Positions 27,139-36,289 of a DNA stretch of 64,000 nucleotides are shown here, piece after piece. The stretch is from Novosphingobium sp. FSW06-99. GTDB lineage: Bacteria > Pseudomonadota > Alphaproteobacteria > Sphingomonadales > Sphingomonadaceae. Every line of letters starts with the position of its first letter. Positions within the stretch are counted from its first letter, which is position 1. The DNA lies in the NCBI RefSeq assembly GCF_001519065.1, contig NZ_KQ954259.1:99869-163868 (forward strand), written 5' to 3'. Position numbers and translations under genes: made by a program. The notes beneath the pieces are model-generated. The model was not told the origin of the DNA, searched no databases, and saw only the letters and a program-made list of their open reading frames with translations.

Positions 27139-29526
27139 TCAGAACGCGGCGTGGAACCGCACGCCGAAGGTGCGCGGGGCGCCCATATAGGCGTTTTCGG
27201 TGCCGGTCTGCAGCGGGGTTTCAAAGACCTGGGTTTCATAGATCTTGTTGGTCAGGTTCTGCACCCAGGCCTCGACCATGAAGCGATGTTCGATCTTGAA
27301 GCCGAGGTTCGCGTTGACCAGCCCGACCGGGCCCTGCACGTTATAGCCCGCCACGTTGTCGAACTGGCTGCCGGTATATTCGTACTGCACCCGCGCGATC
27401 AGATCGACCGAATCGCTCAGCGGTGCGTCGTAATTCACCCCGGCATTGGCATTCACCTTGGGCGCGAAGCGGAACCGCGAACCCGACAGATGCTGGTCGA
27501 TGTTGGGATCGACGCCATATTGCGCATGCGGGATCCAGGTGGCGTCGGCGTTGAGGGTGATCGTCTTGGTCAGCGCAAAGGTGTTTTCGATTTCCGCGCC
27601 GTAATCGACCGCCGAATTGGCATTGAGCACGGTGAACCGCAAACCGACGAACTGCGCGATCTGCAGATTCTTCAGATCGTAGTAATACAACGAAATGTTG
27701 GTGCGTGCGCGGTGGTCGAGATATTGCAGCTTTGTCCCGACTTCGAACGCGTTGATCGTTTCGGGCTTGTACGAGGGATTGAGCGGCGCGGCGGGCCCGG
27801 ATTGCGCGTTGTATTCGATCAGGCCCTTAAGCCCTGCTGGCAACGCGTTGAAATAGGCCGCATTGTTCAGCACCCCGCCAGCCGCGTTCTCGTCCATGTT
27901 GATCCCGCCCGCCTTGAAGCCGCGGTTGTACGTGGCATAGACCATCGCATCGGGGGTGAATTTGTAGTCCACGCCGAATGTGCCCGAAATCGCGCGATCG
28001 GTGTGGCTCTGGTCATAGGCAGGTGACGGACCGAGGTTGAGCAGGGTTGCCCACGATGTCGGATTGGGGTCGAAATAGTTATAGGCGAACGACCCGGTCT
28101 TGTGCTCGATCGAATAGCGCAGACCCGCGATCACGCTGAACCGGTCGGTCACCTTGAAATCGCCATGGGCAAACAGCGCATAGGAATCGGTGGTGCCGTG
28201 CATCGCCTCCTGATCGAGCATGCCCGGGGTCGCTTCGGGCGTGACCGGCGAACCGGTAAACACCACATCCCAGTATTCTTGCGCTTGCGTACCGTTGAAC
28301 AGCGAACGGCCCGACTTGAGCTTTTCCGACGAGACGAACCCGCCCAGCACGATATCGGCATTGAGCGCGGGAATGCGCGTGTTGTAGGTCAGTTCCTGCG
28401 AGGCAAAGACGCTGTGGAAATCCTCGTCATAGGGCAGGATGTCGGCGCCCGAGAAATCCGCATCCTCGTTCAACTGCACCACGTCGAAACGGCGATAGGC
28501 CGTCACCGATTTGAGCGTGCCTGCGCCCAGCGCGGCATCGACCAGCAAAGTCACGCCGGCATCCCTGGTGTGCTGGTACCCGTCCGAATTGAGCGAAACC
28601 TGGAACGCCCCCGGATTGGTCGACGGCAGCTTCAGCCCGCCCAGCAGCGTCAGTTCATCAACCAACGGCGAAGTCGGCCCCGCCGTCACGCGTTCGGTGG
28701 CATAGCAACAATCGCCATGGCTGGACGAATAGTCACCGATCAGCCGCACGGTCACCGTCGAAGTCGGTTCCCACAACACCTGCACTTTGCCCGCGTTGGT
28801 CTGGTTGCCGTCGACCGAGCGCCCGGTGTTGACATCGGTAAAGAACCCGTCGGTGCCCGAGGTCAGTCCCGACACGCGGATCGCCAGATTGCTGGCCAGC
28901 GGGACATTGACCGACGCGCGCAGCGAATAGGTATCGTAATTGCCAAAGCTGCCGTCGATCGTGGCGCCAAGGTCGGTCGTCGATGGCTTGGTCGATGCCA
29001 GCAGCAGTGCGCCCGCCGTGGTGTTCTTGCCAAACAGCGTGCCTTGCGCGCCGCGCAGGATCTGCAGGTTGTCGATATCGAGGAAATCCTGCAGCGCGGT
29101 TGCCGCACGGGTGCGATAGACGCCGTCGATGAACACGCCGACCGAGCCTTCGAACGAGCGACTGATGCCGGCGGTGCCAAGGCCGCGAATGACCAGATCG
29201 GCGCTCGACGAGGAAATGTTGGTAACGCGGAACGTCACGCTGGGGCTGATCGCGCCGATGTTCGACACGTTTTCGACTCGCGCTTCGGCCAGCGCGGCCG
29301 AATTGGCCGCGGTGATCGAGATCGGCACGTTCTGCAGCTTTTCCGAACGGCGCTGGGCGGTGACGACGATTTCCTGAAGTCCGGCTTGCGCCGGTGCCGA
29401 CGTCGCGGCCGCCTGATCGGCGGCAGGCGCATCGGCGGCCGTGGCTGCCGTAGCGGCATGCGCCGGATTGGTGAACGCAACTGCAACGAAAGCGAAAGCC
29501 GTACCGGCCCGCCAGATGCCTTTCAT
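27139..29526 (-). CDS. TonB-dependent outer-membrane receptor
   Basis: 795 residues with signal peptide (about 1-25), TonB-box-like LQEIVVTAQRR (50-60), a plug domain (about 60-170, VGVFIDGVYRTRAATALQDF) and a C-terminal barrel ending GVRFHAAF. It belongs to the sphingomonad-type receptor group that carries the EIVVTAQRR start. The substrate is unknown; location between LacI and AraC regulators hints at a sugar or similar carbon source. The start lies 150 bp from the divergent AraC gene. Confidence 0.93.
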   Translation of the reverse strand: MKGIWRAGTAFAFVAVAFTNPAHAATAATAADAPAADQAAATSAPAQAGLQEIVVTAQRRSEKLQNVPISITAANSAALAEARVENVSNIGAISPSVTFRVTNISSSSADLVIRGLGTAGISRSFEGSVGVFIDGVYRTRAATALQDFLDIDNLQILRGAQGTLFGKNTTAGALLLASTKPSTTDLGATIDGSFGNYDTYSLRASVNVPLASNLAIRVSGLTSGTDGFFTDVNTGRSVDGNQTNAGKVQVLWEPTSTVTVRLIGDYSSSHGDCCYATERVTAGPTSPLVDELTLLGGLKLPSTNPGAFQVSLNSDGYQHTRDAGVTLLVDAALGAGTLKSVTAYRRFDVVQLNEDADFSGADILPYDEDFHSVFASQELTYNTRIPALNADIVLGGFVSSEKLKSGRSLFNGTQAQEYWDVVFTGSPVTPEATPGMLDQEAMHGTTDSYALFAHGDFKVTDRFSVIAGLRYSIEHKTGSFAYNYFDPNPTSWATLLNLGPSPAYDQSHTDRAISGTFGVDYKFTPDAMVYATYNRGFKAGGINMDENAAGGVLNNAAYFNALPAGLKGLIEYNAQSGPAAPLNPSYKPETINAFEVGTKLQYLDHRARTNISLYYYDLKNLQIAQFVGLRFTVLNANSAVDYGAEIENTFALTKTITLNADATWIPHAQYGVDPNIDQHLSGSRFRFAPKVNANAGVNYDAPLSDSVDLIARVQYEYTGSQFDNVAGYNVQGPVGLVNANLGFKIEHRFMVEAWVQNLTNKIYETQVFETPLQTGTENAYMGAPRTFGVRFHAAF

Positions 29527-29676
29527 ACTCTATCCTCTTCGGTCTGTCGCATGCTGTTTCGCACGCTATGGGCGCCCTGGGGTGGCCGTGGGGACAGCCG
29601 TGGAGGGTCGGACGCGGGCTCTGTCTGCGTCATATCACTGGTTAATTCTTGACATTTGACGACATCAACATGACGT

Positions 29677-30741
29677 ATGACGCCTTGTCTTATGGTGTTG
29701 CCGCTTGCCCACACTGCCTCGTTGCAGCAATTCGAGCGCTATGCGCGGATCGCCGGGATCGATCTCGCGGCGATCCTGAGCGATGAACATCGCCAGGTCC
29801 TGATCGAGGCGCGCACCTGCGAGGCGGTTTCCGCCACGGCGCTTGTCGATATTTTCCAGATTGTTGCCATTGCCGCCCGCCGCGAGGATCTGGGCGTGGG
29901 GTTTGCCATGTGGTGCAACCTGCACGGCTATGGCCCGCTCAGCCTGCTGTGGGACCATTGCGCAACGGTCGAACAATTGCTGCGCCTCAGCGGCCGCTAT
30001 CTGCATCTGGAGACCGAGGCGATCGGATCGACCGCCACCTACGAAGGCGACGAGGTCGCGGTGCAACAATTTCTGACTGTGCCGACACTACTGGGCGGCA
30101 GCCAATATCTCGAAACCACGTTGACTGTGCAACTGCGAACCATGCGCCTGATCCTGGGCCAGCAATGGCATCCGTCGCGCGTCGAATTCAACCACCCCGC
30201 CCCTGCGCAGACGGGTTTTCATCGCAGCGTGTTCCGCTGCCCGATGGTGTTTGGGGCCGACCGCACCGCGCTCGTGCTGCACCGCGACGATCTGGCGCGC
30301 GAAGGGCCCAACGGCAATGCGCGGATGACCGCCTATCTCGAACGGCAGCTCGAAGCCGCGCGCGCCGCACGTCGCGGCGATGTGCTGCGCCCGCTCGAAC
30401 GCCTGATCACCGCCCAGCTTGGCGACGGCGGCATGACACTCGAACGCGCCAGCCATGCGCTGGGCATCGGCGCGCGCACGCTGCAACGCGCGCTCGGCGC
30501 GCACGGCATGACATTTTCCGACGTTCTGACCGATGTGCGCCGCCGCATCGCCAGCGACTATTTCGCCTACCAGCGCCGCCCCAACTTGTCGGAACTGGCG
30601 CACCGGCTCGGCTATGGCGAGGCAAGCGCGGCCAGCCGCTTTCTGCGCGAGAATTTCCGCGCGGGCATCCGCACGCTGGGCCGCCGCGCACGCGCCGCGC
30701 GTCTGCAGATCGGCGCTGCGGCGGGTCAGCGCGACAAATAG
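29677..30741 (+). CDS. AraC-family transcriptional regulator
   Basis: 354 residues with a ligand-binding N-terminal domain of the arabinose-binding-associated type (LPLAHTASLQQFERYARIAGID, VGFAMWCNLHGYGPLSL) and an AraC HTH at about 260-340 (GARTLQRALGAHGMTFSDVL, LSELAHRLGYGEASAASRFLREN). ATG 29692 is an alternative start. It is divergent from the TonB receptor, so it is a candidate activator of it. The stop overlaps the convergent phosphatase gene by about 15 bp. Confidence 0.92.
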   Translation: MTPCLMVLPLAHTASLQQFERYARIAGIDLAAILSDEHRQVLIEARTCEAVSATALVDIFQIVAIAARREDLGVGFAMWCNLHGYGPLSLLWDHCATVEQLLRLSGRYLHLETEAIGSTATYEGDEVAVQQFLTVPTLLGGSQYLETTLTVQLRTMRLILGQQWHPSRVEFNHPAPAQTGFHRSVFRCPMVFGADRTALVLHRDDLAREGPNGNARMTAYLERQLEAARAARRGDVLRPLERLITAQLGDGGMTLERASHALGIGARTLQRALGAHGMTFSDVLTDVRRRIASDYFAYQRRPNLSELAHRLGYGEASAASRFLRENFRAGIRTLGRRARAARLQIGAAAGQRDK

Positions 30742-31190
30742 GCGACGATGTGTTTGGCCGCCAGCGCGACATCGTCCCACGCGGTGGCGAAATCGGCCGG
30801 GCCGCCATACCACGGATCGATCACCGCAGTGCCCTCGCGGCCCGGCACCATGTCCATCAGCAGCGCCACTTTGGCCAGCGGGCGGCGCGGCGCGACGGCG
30901 GACAGATCGCGCAGATTGCGCTGGTCGAGCGCAAAGATGTGGCCGAAATGCAGAAAATCCTCGGGCGTCACCTGCCGTGCGCGATGCCGCGACAGATCGA
31001 CGCCATGATGCCGCGCCTCGGCAATCGCGCGCGCATCGGCACTTTCACCGACATGCAGGCCGCTGGTTCCCGCCGAATCGATCGTCAGCGCCAGACCCTG
31101 GGCCACGGCCTCTTCGCGCAAGGCGGCCTCGGCCATCGGCGACCGACAGATATTGCCCAGGCACACGAACAGAACAGCTTTTTGGCTCAT
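30726..31190 (-). CDS. low-molecular-weight protein-tyrosine phosphatase
   Basis: 154 residues starting MSQKAVLFV, with the CX5R motif CLGNICRS (Cys10, Arg16) and the general-acid loop DPWYGG near the C-terminus, all that the family needs for phosphotyrosine hydrolysis. Cytoplasmic. The ATG at 31190 is used rather than an upstream GTG-type start because it yields the canonical short N-terminus. Confidence 0.93.
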   Translation of the reverse strand: MSQKAVLFVCLGNICRSPMAEAALREEAVAQGLALTIDSAGTSGLHVGESADARAIAEARHHGVDLSRHRARQVTPEDFLHFGHIFALDQRNLRDLSAVAPRRPLAKVALLMDMVPGREGTAVIDPWYGGPADFATAWDDVALAAKHIVAYLSR

Positions 31191-31317
31191 CGCGGGATGC
31201 ACGTCCTATGGCCGATGTGGAATCCGAACCCATCAGCAGGTGCATCCTCTCCCCATCACCGAATGAAGCTGTTACGCGACGAAATGTCCAGCGCTTTGCG
31301 CGCCCGGCAAGGTCGCG

Positions 31318-32445
31318 TCAGGAAGCCGCGACCCCGTCGATGGCACGGCGGCCAAGCCCGGGATCATCGGTGAAGAACCCGTCGATCCCTTCGGCGATAT
31401 AGCGCCTGATCTCCGCCACGCTGCCATCGGGATTGCGCGCGTTGGCCCCGGCATCGTTGCGGAAATCGGCGGCCAGGAACTGGTTTTCGGGGCGGAAGGT
31501 ATAGCATCCGACCAGCAGCCCCGAACGATGGGCATCGGCAATCATCGGGTGCGCCTCGCCCAGCTTGCCATCGGTTCCGAGCGGCATCAGCGTGCGCGTC
31601 CACGGCGCCACCCAGTCGGCATAGCGGGCAATCTCGGCCAGTCCGTCGGGGCTGATCATGTCGGCATACGTCGTCGTGCCGCCGGCCTTCACCACATCGG
31701 CCGGGTGCATCGCGCCATCGTCGATCAATTGCATCAGCTGCACATTGGGCCGATCGCCCAGCACGCCGTGCAGCAGCTTCAGATTGGCGATCTCGAACGA
31801 CTGGACGATGACCGGTGCGGTGGCGAGATATTTCGATTCGTTGAGCGCCTTGATGAAGCGATCCTCCATCGGATAGCCGATGCCCGCAAAATAGGTCGAA
31901 TGCTTGATTTCCGGGATAAGGCCGACCGTGCGCCCGCGCGCGGCGGATTCGGCGGCCAGGAAATCGGCGATTTCGGCAAATGTCAGCACGCGGAACATGC
32001 CGTCATACGAATGGCTTTCCACCCGCAGCCCTTCGCCCACCATGCGCTCTTTGGCGCGCAGCGTGCGCAGTTCGTCGAGCGTGAAATCCTCGGTAAACCA
32101 GCCGGTCTGCGACACCCCGTCGATCACCTTGGTGGTCTTGCGGCGGGCGAATTCGGGGTGGGCCGACACATCGGTGGTTTCGGCAATGTTGTTTTCGTGC
32201 CGCGCGACCAGCACGCCGTCCTTGGTCACCACCAGATCGGGCTCGATATAATCGGCGCCATCGGCAATCGCCTTGGCATAAGACCCCAGCGAGTGTTCGG
32301 GCCGCAGCGCACAGGCCCCGCGATGGCCGAGCAGCACCGGCCTGGCCGGGCGCGCCGCCGCGCGCGCCGTGCCGCCAAGCCCGGTCAGCAGTGCCGCCGC
32401 CACGCCGCCGGTGGCCGCCAGGAGATCACGCCGGGCAATTTTCAT
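31318..32445 (-). CDS. glpQ: exported glycerophosphodiester phosphodiesterase
   Basis: 375 residues. The N-terminus ARRDLLAATGG is a twin-Arg-like signal, and the mature part has LGHRGACALRPEHSLGSYAKA (catalytic His and Arg), YIEPDLVVTKDGVLVARHE (metal Glu and Asp) and TDDPGLG at the end. It hydrolyses glycerophosphodiesters to glycerol-3-phosphate in the periplasm. Gene symbol by family; not confirmed here. Stands alone between the phosphatase and nitrilase genes. Confidence 0.9.
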   Translation of the reverse strand: MKIARRDLLAATGGVAAALLTGLGGTARAAARPARPVLLGHRGACALRPEHSLGSYAKAIADGADYIEPDLVVTKDGVLVARHENNIAETTDVSAHPEFARRKTTKVIDGVSQTGWFTEDFTLDELRTLRAKERMVGEGLRVESHSYDGMFRVLTFAEIADFLAAESAARGRTVGLIPEIKHSTYFAGIGYPMEDRFIKALNESKYLATAPVIVQSFEIANLKLLHGVLGDRPNVQLMQLIDDGAMHPADVVKAGGTTTYADMISPDGLAEIARYADWVAPWTRTLMPLGTDGKLGEAHPMIADAHRSGLLVGCYTFRPENQFLAADFRNDAGANARNPDGSVAEIRRYIAEGIDGFFTDDPGLGRRAIDGVAAS

Positions 32446-32456
32446 GGGTCATTTCC

Positions 32457-33377
32457 TCAGGTCAGATCGACAATCGTTACATGCGGCAAAGGCTCGGCAC
32501 CGGGCTGTTCGGCCCAGTCGCGCGCGTTGAGCACGCCCCCATCGGCGCGCAACGTTGCAATTTGGAGAAGGTTGAGATCGGCATAGACCCATTGCGCCCG
32601 GCTTTCCTCACCCATCGCCAGCACGCCGTCTTCGGGCATCGCGATATCTTGCCCGGCATGGCTGTCGGGCGGGCCATAGATCCCTGCCGCGCCCCGGTTG
32701 TGGTCCATCGCGGGCGACCAGTCGACATCGCCGATGGTCGGGCTGTGCACCGCATAACATTGCCCCTCCAGCGCGCGGGCCTGGCTGCCCAGCCGCACGC
32801 GCCAGTATCCGCGCATGGTTTCGGTGCAACTGGGCACCAGCAGCACTTCGGCGCCCGCCTCGACCGCCGCACGCGCCAGCAGGGGGAATTCGCTGTCATA
32901 ACAGATCAGCACCGCCAGCCGCCCGAGCGGGGTGATGAACAGGTTGATGCCCTGCCCGCCGACGATCCCCCACTCCTCGCGCTCAAAGCGGGTCATCATC
33001 AGCTTGTCCTGATACCCCGCACGGCCATCGGGCGCGAACAACCGCGCGGTGTTGACGAAACGTCCGTCACCCAGCTTGCGCGGGGCGCTGCCGGCCAGCA
33101 GCCAGATACCGTGCGCGCGCGACAGATCGGCGTGCAACGCGTCGATGCGCGGCAACAACGCCGACACGGTTTCGATCGATCCCTGCAAGTCGCCCATCGT
33201 CACGGGATCGAGACTGGCCAGTTCCATCGCCGCATATTCGGGAAACACCGCCAGCACCGCGCCGCCCGCCGCGGCTTCGGCCACCCAGCGCGACAGCTTT
33301 GCCGCATAGGCATCCCAGTCGGCCAGCGCCTCGATCGGGTATTGCGCGGCAGCCACGCGCCAGGTGGACACTACCAT
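32457..33377 (-). CDS. nitrilase-superfamily carbon-nitrogen hydrolase
   Basis: 306 residues with the Glu-Lys-Cys triad: Glu in VFPEYAAMEL, Lys in YQDKLMMTRFE and Cys in LICYDSEFP. It cleaves C-N bonds in an unknown amide or nitrile substrate. Overlaps the end of the acetyltransferase gene by a few bases, so the minus-strand genes from NTF2-like protein to here are probably co-transcribed. Confidence 0.92.
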   Translation of the reverse strand: MVVSTWRVAAAQYPIEALADWDAYAAKLSRWVAEAAAGGAVLAVFPEYAAMELASLDPVTMGDLQGSIETVSALLPRIDALHADLSRAHGIWLLAGSAPRKLGDGRFVNTARLFAPDGRAGYQDKLMMTRFEREEWGIVGGQGINLFITPLGRLAVLICYDSEFPLLARAAVEAGAEVLLVPSCTETMRGYWRVRLGSQARALEGQCYAVHSPTIGDVDWSPAMDHNRGAAGIYGPPDSHAGQDIAMPEDGVLAMGEESRAQWVYADLNLLQIATLRADGGVLNARDWAEQPGAEPLPHVTIVDLT

Positions 33378-33958
33378 TGGCGCAACCAGTACTGCATGGG
33401 CTTGAGCGTCTCGTCCACGTCGCCATGGTCCTTCCAGCCGAGCTGAGCAATCAGCCCGGCCACCGGTGCATAGCCGCGTTTGGTCCAGAACGCATCATGG
33501 GGAACGTATGCGGCCGGCCGCGCGGGATGATCGTCGGGGCGGATAACCGCGGCAAAGCAGGCGGCGTTTGCGCCACAGGCCTGCGCCTGTGCCTCGCGAT
33601 GGTCGAAAAACGCGTGGCCCACGCCCTGCCCCCGGTATTCGGGCAGCAGCACGCTTTCGCCAAAATAGAACAGGCGCTCGACTTCGATGCCGCGCGCGGT
33701 GAACGGATCGCGAAATTCCGCCTTTTGATGCGCCATCGGTGCCGCCGTGGCCGCGCCCACGATACGCGGACCGTCGAATGCGGCAACCAGCACGGCATCG
33801 GGCGCCCCTGCAAATTCGCGCAAGTAGTCCGCCTCGTAATCGGCATCGCCGTCATAGAGATAGGGCCAGTCGGCAAACACGCGAATGCGCAGGGCGGCCA
33901 GATCGCCCAGCGCCGCGCCCAGTTCGTCACCAGTCAGCGGGCGAACCGCGACGGTCAC
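33371..33958 (-). CDS. GNAT-family N-acetyltransferase
   Basis: 195 residues from GTG 33958, giving MTVAVRPLTGDEL. The GNAT core is ESVLLPEYRGQGVGHAFFDHRE, with the acetyl-CoA pyrophosphate loop Q/R-x-x-G-x-G/A in the RGQGVG block, then a small C-terminal part. The start overlaps the previous gene's stop in a GTGA. Substrate unknown. Confidence 0.88.
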   Translation of the reverse strand: MTVAVRPLTGDELGAALGDLAALRIRVFADWPYLYDGDADYEADYLREFAGAPDAVLVAAFDGPRIVGAATAAPMAHQKAEFRDPFTARGIEVERLFYFGESVLLPEYRGQGVGHAFFDHREAQAQACGANAACFAAVIRPDDHPARPAAYVPHDAFWTKRGYAPVAGLIAQLGWKDHGDVDETLKPMQYWLRQW

Positions 33959-34362
33959 GCCACTTGCGCCGTCCAGTCGGCCAGATTGTAATACATCGTC
34001 AGGCGGGAGATGCGCCCGCCGTCGATCGCCAGGAACGCCCCGGCAGGCAGGACATACGTCTGCCCGGCCGCGTCGGGCAGGCCCTCGTCGGTGGCGATAT
34101 AGGCGCCGTGCACCACGAATTCGGCGGCCGCGCGGCTGCCGTCTTCGTTCACCATCAGCGCGATGTCCGCCAGCCGTTCCTTGTAGCAGCGTTCCATATG
34201 CGCCAAAAACGCGGTGAACGCGGCCTTGCCCGACTGACGACTGCCCTGGTTGATATCGTGCGCCACGTCGTCCGACAGGCAATCGAGCATGGTCTGCCAG
34301 TCGCCGGCGTTGAAGGCGGCATAATAGCGTTCAAGCAGGGCAAGCGTGGCGGCGCGGCTCAT
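33955..34362 (-). CDS. NTF2/SnoaL-like protein
   Basis: 135 residues with the classic NTF2-like opening (LERYYAAFNAGDWQTMLDCLSDD) and conical beta-sheet strands (EFVVHGAYIATDEGLPD, YVLPAGAFLAIDGGRISRLTMYYN). Members act as small-molecule isomerases or as binding proteins; here the function is unknown. First gene of a likely operon with the acetyltransferase and nitrilase-family hydrolase. Confidence 0.88.
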   Translation of the reverse strand: MSRAATLALLERYYAAFNAGDWQTMLDCLSDDVAHDINQGSRQSGKAAFTAFLAHMERCYKERLADIALMVNEDGSRAAAEFVVHGAYIATDEGLPDAAGQTYVLPAGAFLAIDGGRISRLTMYYNLADWTAQVA

Positions 34363-34494
34363 AGATCGGATCCTTTTGGCGTGGGCGTTGCCTGCGCCTC
34401 ATAAAAGGGCGATGCGGCCGCGCGCCACGCCAAAGTGACGCGATCAGAAAAATGCATGGCGGGGTGGCGCAAACGCAGCCCCGCCCGCACGGGA

Positions 34495-35094
34495 TCAGCC
34501 GAACAGCTTGGTCGCGGTTTCGGCGACTCGCTTGCCCAGATAGCGCGCGCTGTCGAGTTCAACCGCGCTCGGCTGGCGGCTGCCGTCGGCGCCGGTGATG
34601 GTGGTCACGCCATAGGGCGCGCCGCCCTTCACTTCTTCGGTGCCAAGCTGCCCCTGGAAACCATAGTCGAGCCCGACAATCGTCATGCCAAAGTGCAAGA
34701 GGTTGGTCAGGATCGAAAACAGCGTGGTTTCCTGGCCGCCGTGCTGGCTGCCGGTCGAGGTGAACGCCGCGCCGACTTTGCCGTTGAGCGCGCCGCGCGC
34801 CCACAGACCACCGGCCTGATCGAGGAAAGCCGCCAGTTGCGAGGTGATCCGGCCAAACCGCGTGCCGGTGCCGACGATGATCGCATCGTAGTCTTCGAGT
34901 TCAGCCACCGTGGCGATCGGCGCCGCCTGGTCGAGCTTGAAATGCGCCGCCGTGGCGATTTCGGTCGGCACGGTTTCGGGCACGCGCTTGACATCGACAT
35001 GCGCGCCGGTGGCGCGGGCGCCCTCGGCAATCGCATGGGCGAGCGTTTCAACATGGCCATAGCTGGAATAGTAGAGAACCAGGACTTTGCTCAT
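34495..35094 (-). CDS. wrbA: NAD(P)H:quinone oxidoreductase WrbA
   Basis: 199 residues with the flavodoxin-like FMN loop [12 protein letters not shown], the WrbA-specific GTRFG and [13 protein letters not shown] segments and the C-terminal DYGFQGQLG. The enzyme reduces quinones by two electrons in the cytoplasm using FMN, protecting from redox cycling. It is divergent from purC across 326 bp. Confidence 0.96.
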   Translation of the reverse strand: MSKVLVLYYSSYGHVETLAHAIAEGARATGAHVDVKRVPETVPTEIATAAHFKLDQAAPIATVAELEDYDAIIVGTGTRFGRITSQLAAFLDQAGGLWARGALNGKVGAAFTSTGSQHGGQETTLFSILTNLLHFGMTIVGLDYGFQGQLGTEEVKGGAPYGVTTITGADGSRQPSAVELDSARYLGKRVAETATKLFG

Positions 35095-35420
35095 CGGGGG
35101 GATTCCTTGGTTGGTGCGATGGGGTTGGTGTGATGGGGGCTGGATAGCCGCTCCCGGCTAGCGTGTGCAGTTGTATAAAGAGCGACATTCTGTTCGAATT
35201 AATTGAACGTTTCGGGCATATTCCCACTCCCTGCCCAACGCGATTGCGCTCCTGCCCATTTTCGCCTATGCGCCCACCCTCGCGAACGCCCCGGCAGGGC
35301 ATCAGGCGTGCCTGCCCTTTGCCGGCCGCACCCGTTTTGCCGGGGTTTTTTGATCAGCCCCGTTTTGATTGGTGCGAAAAGGCGATACCGTCTGCACTCG
35401 CTGCCACAGGAAGATTGCCC
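35095..35420. other. divergent promoter region between wrbA and purC
   Basis: Contains no credible gene. At 35192-35208 an inverted repeat, GTTC-(AATTAATT core)-GAAC, surrounds the centre AATTAATT. Such symmetry is a candidate operator or promoter element for wrbA or purC; nothing further can be said from sequence alone. Confidence 0.45.
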
Positions 35421-36206
35421 ATGTCCCGTCGCCGCCAGATCTATGAAGGCAAGGCCAAGATCCTTTACGAAGGGCCCGAGCCTGGCACGCTGATCCAGTA
35501 TTTCAAGGATGATGCCACCGCGTTCAACGCGCAAAAGCGCGGCACGATCAACGGCAAGGGCGTGATCAACAACCGTATCAGCGAATATGTGTTCACCCGG
35601 CTGGCGCATATCGGCATCCCGACTCACTTCATCCGCCGGCTGAACATGCGCGAACAGCTTGTGCGCCAGGTGGAGATCATCCCCATCGAGGTCGTGGTGC
35701 GCAATGTCGCCGCCGGATCGATTTCCAAGCGGCTGGGCATTCCCGAAGGCGAACCGTTGCCGCACACGCTGATCGAATATTACTACAAGGACGATGCGCT
35801 GGGCGACCCGATGGTGGCCGAAGAGCACATCGCCTGCTTCGGCTGGGCCAACAACGAGGAAATGCACGACATTTCGTCGATGGCGATCCGCGTCAACGAT
35901 TTCCTGAGCGGCATGTTTGCCGCGATCGGCATCCGCCTGGTCGATTTCAAGCTCGAATTCGGGCGCATCTGGGATGGCGACTATGCGCGCGTGATCCTGG
36001 CCGATGAAATCAGCCCCGACGGCTGCCGCCTGTGGGACATCGCCACCGGTGAAAAGCTCGACAAGGATCGGTTCCGCCGCGATCTGGGGGGCGAGGAAGA
36101 AGCCTATCAGGAAGTCGCGCGGCGCCTTGGCCTGCTCGACAACGAAGGCGGCCCGTCCGAAGTGCTCGACCTGGGCGCCCACCGGAAACTGCGCACCAAG
36201 AAGTAA
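35421..36206 (+). CDS. purC: phosphoribosylaminoimidazole-succinocarboxamide synthase
   Basis: 261 residues, standard length. Motifs [35 protein letters not shown] and the metal/ATP segments DFKLEFGR and DEISPD are complete. The enzyme joins aspartate to CAIR in step 8 of inosine monophosphate synthesis. AGGAAGATTGCCC precedes the ATG, with AGGA as ribosome site. PurS and purQ, the other purine genes in the window, are 9 kb away on the same strand. Confidence 0.97.
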   Translation: MSRRRQIYEGKAKILYEGPEPGTLIQYFKDDATAFNAQKRGTINGKGVINNRISEYVFTRLAHIGIPTHFIRRLNMREQLVRQVEIIPIEVVVRNVAAGSISKRLGIPEGEPLPHTLIEYYYKDDALGDPMVAEEHIACFGWANNEEMHDISSMAIRVNDFLSGMFAAIGIRLVDFKLEFGRIWDGDYARVILADEISPDGCRLWDIATGEKLDKDRFRRDLGGEEEAYQEVARRLGLLDNEGGPSEVLDLGAHRKLRTKK

Positions 36207-36254
36207 GAGGTCTGATCCGGTTCGATTACCGGATTGACTGAACCCGCCTGCTTG

Positions 36255-36287
36255 ATACCCCTGCTGCTGACGCGGCGGGGGTATTTT
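36255..36287 (+). terminator. putative terminator after purC
   Basis: ATACCCC (36257-region) pairs with GGGGTAT around a GCTG/CGGC-rich core, followed by TTTT. It lies only a few bases before the ATG of the PDZ-GAF protein at 36290, so it may attenuate read-through from purC. The U tract is short. Confidence 0.45.
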
Positions 36288-36289
36288 GC

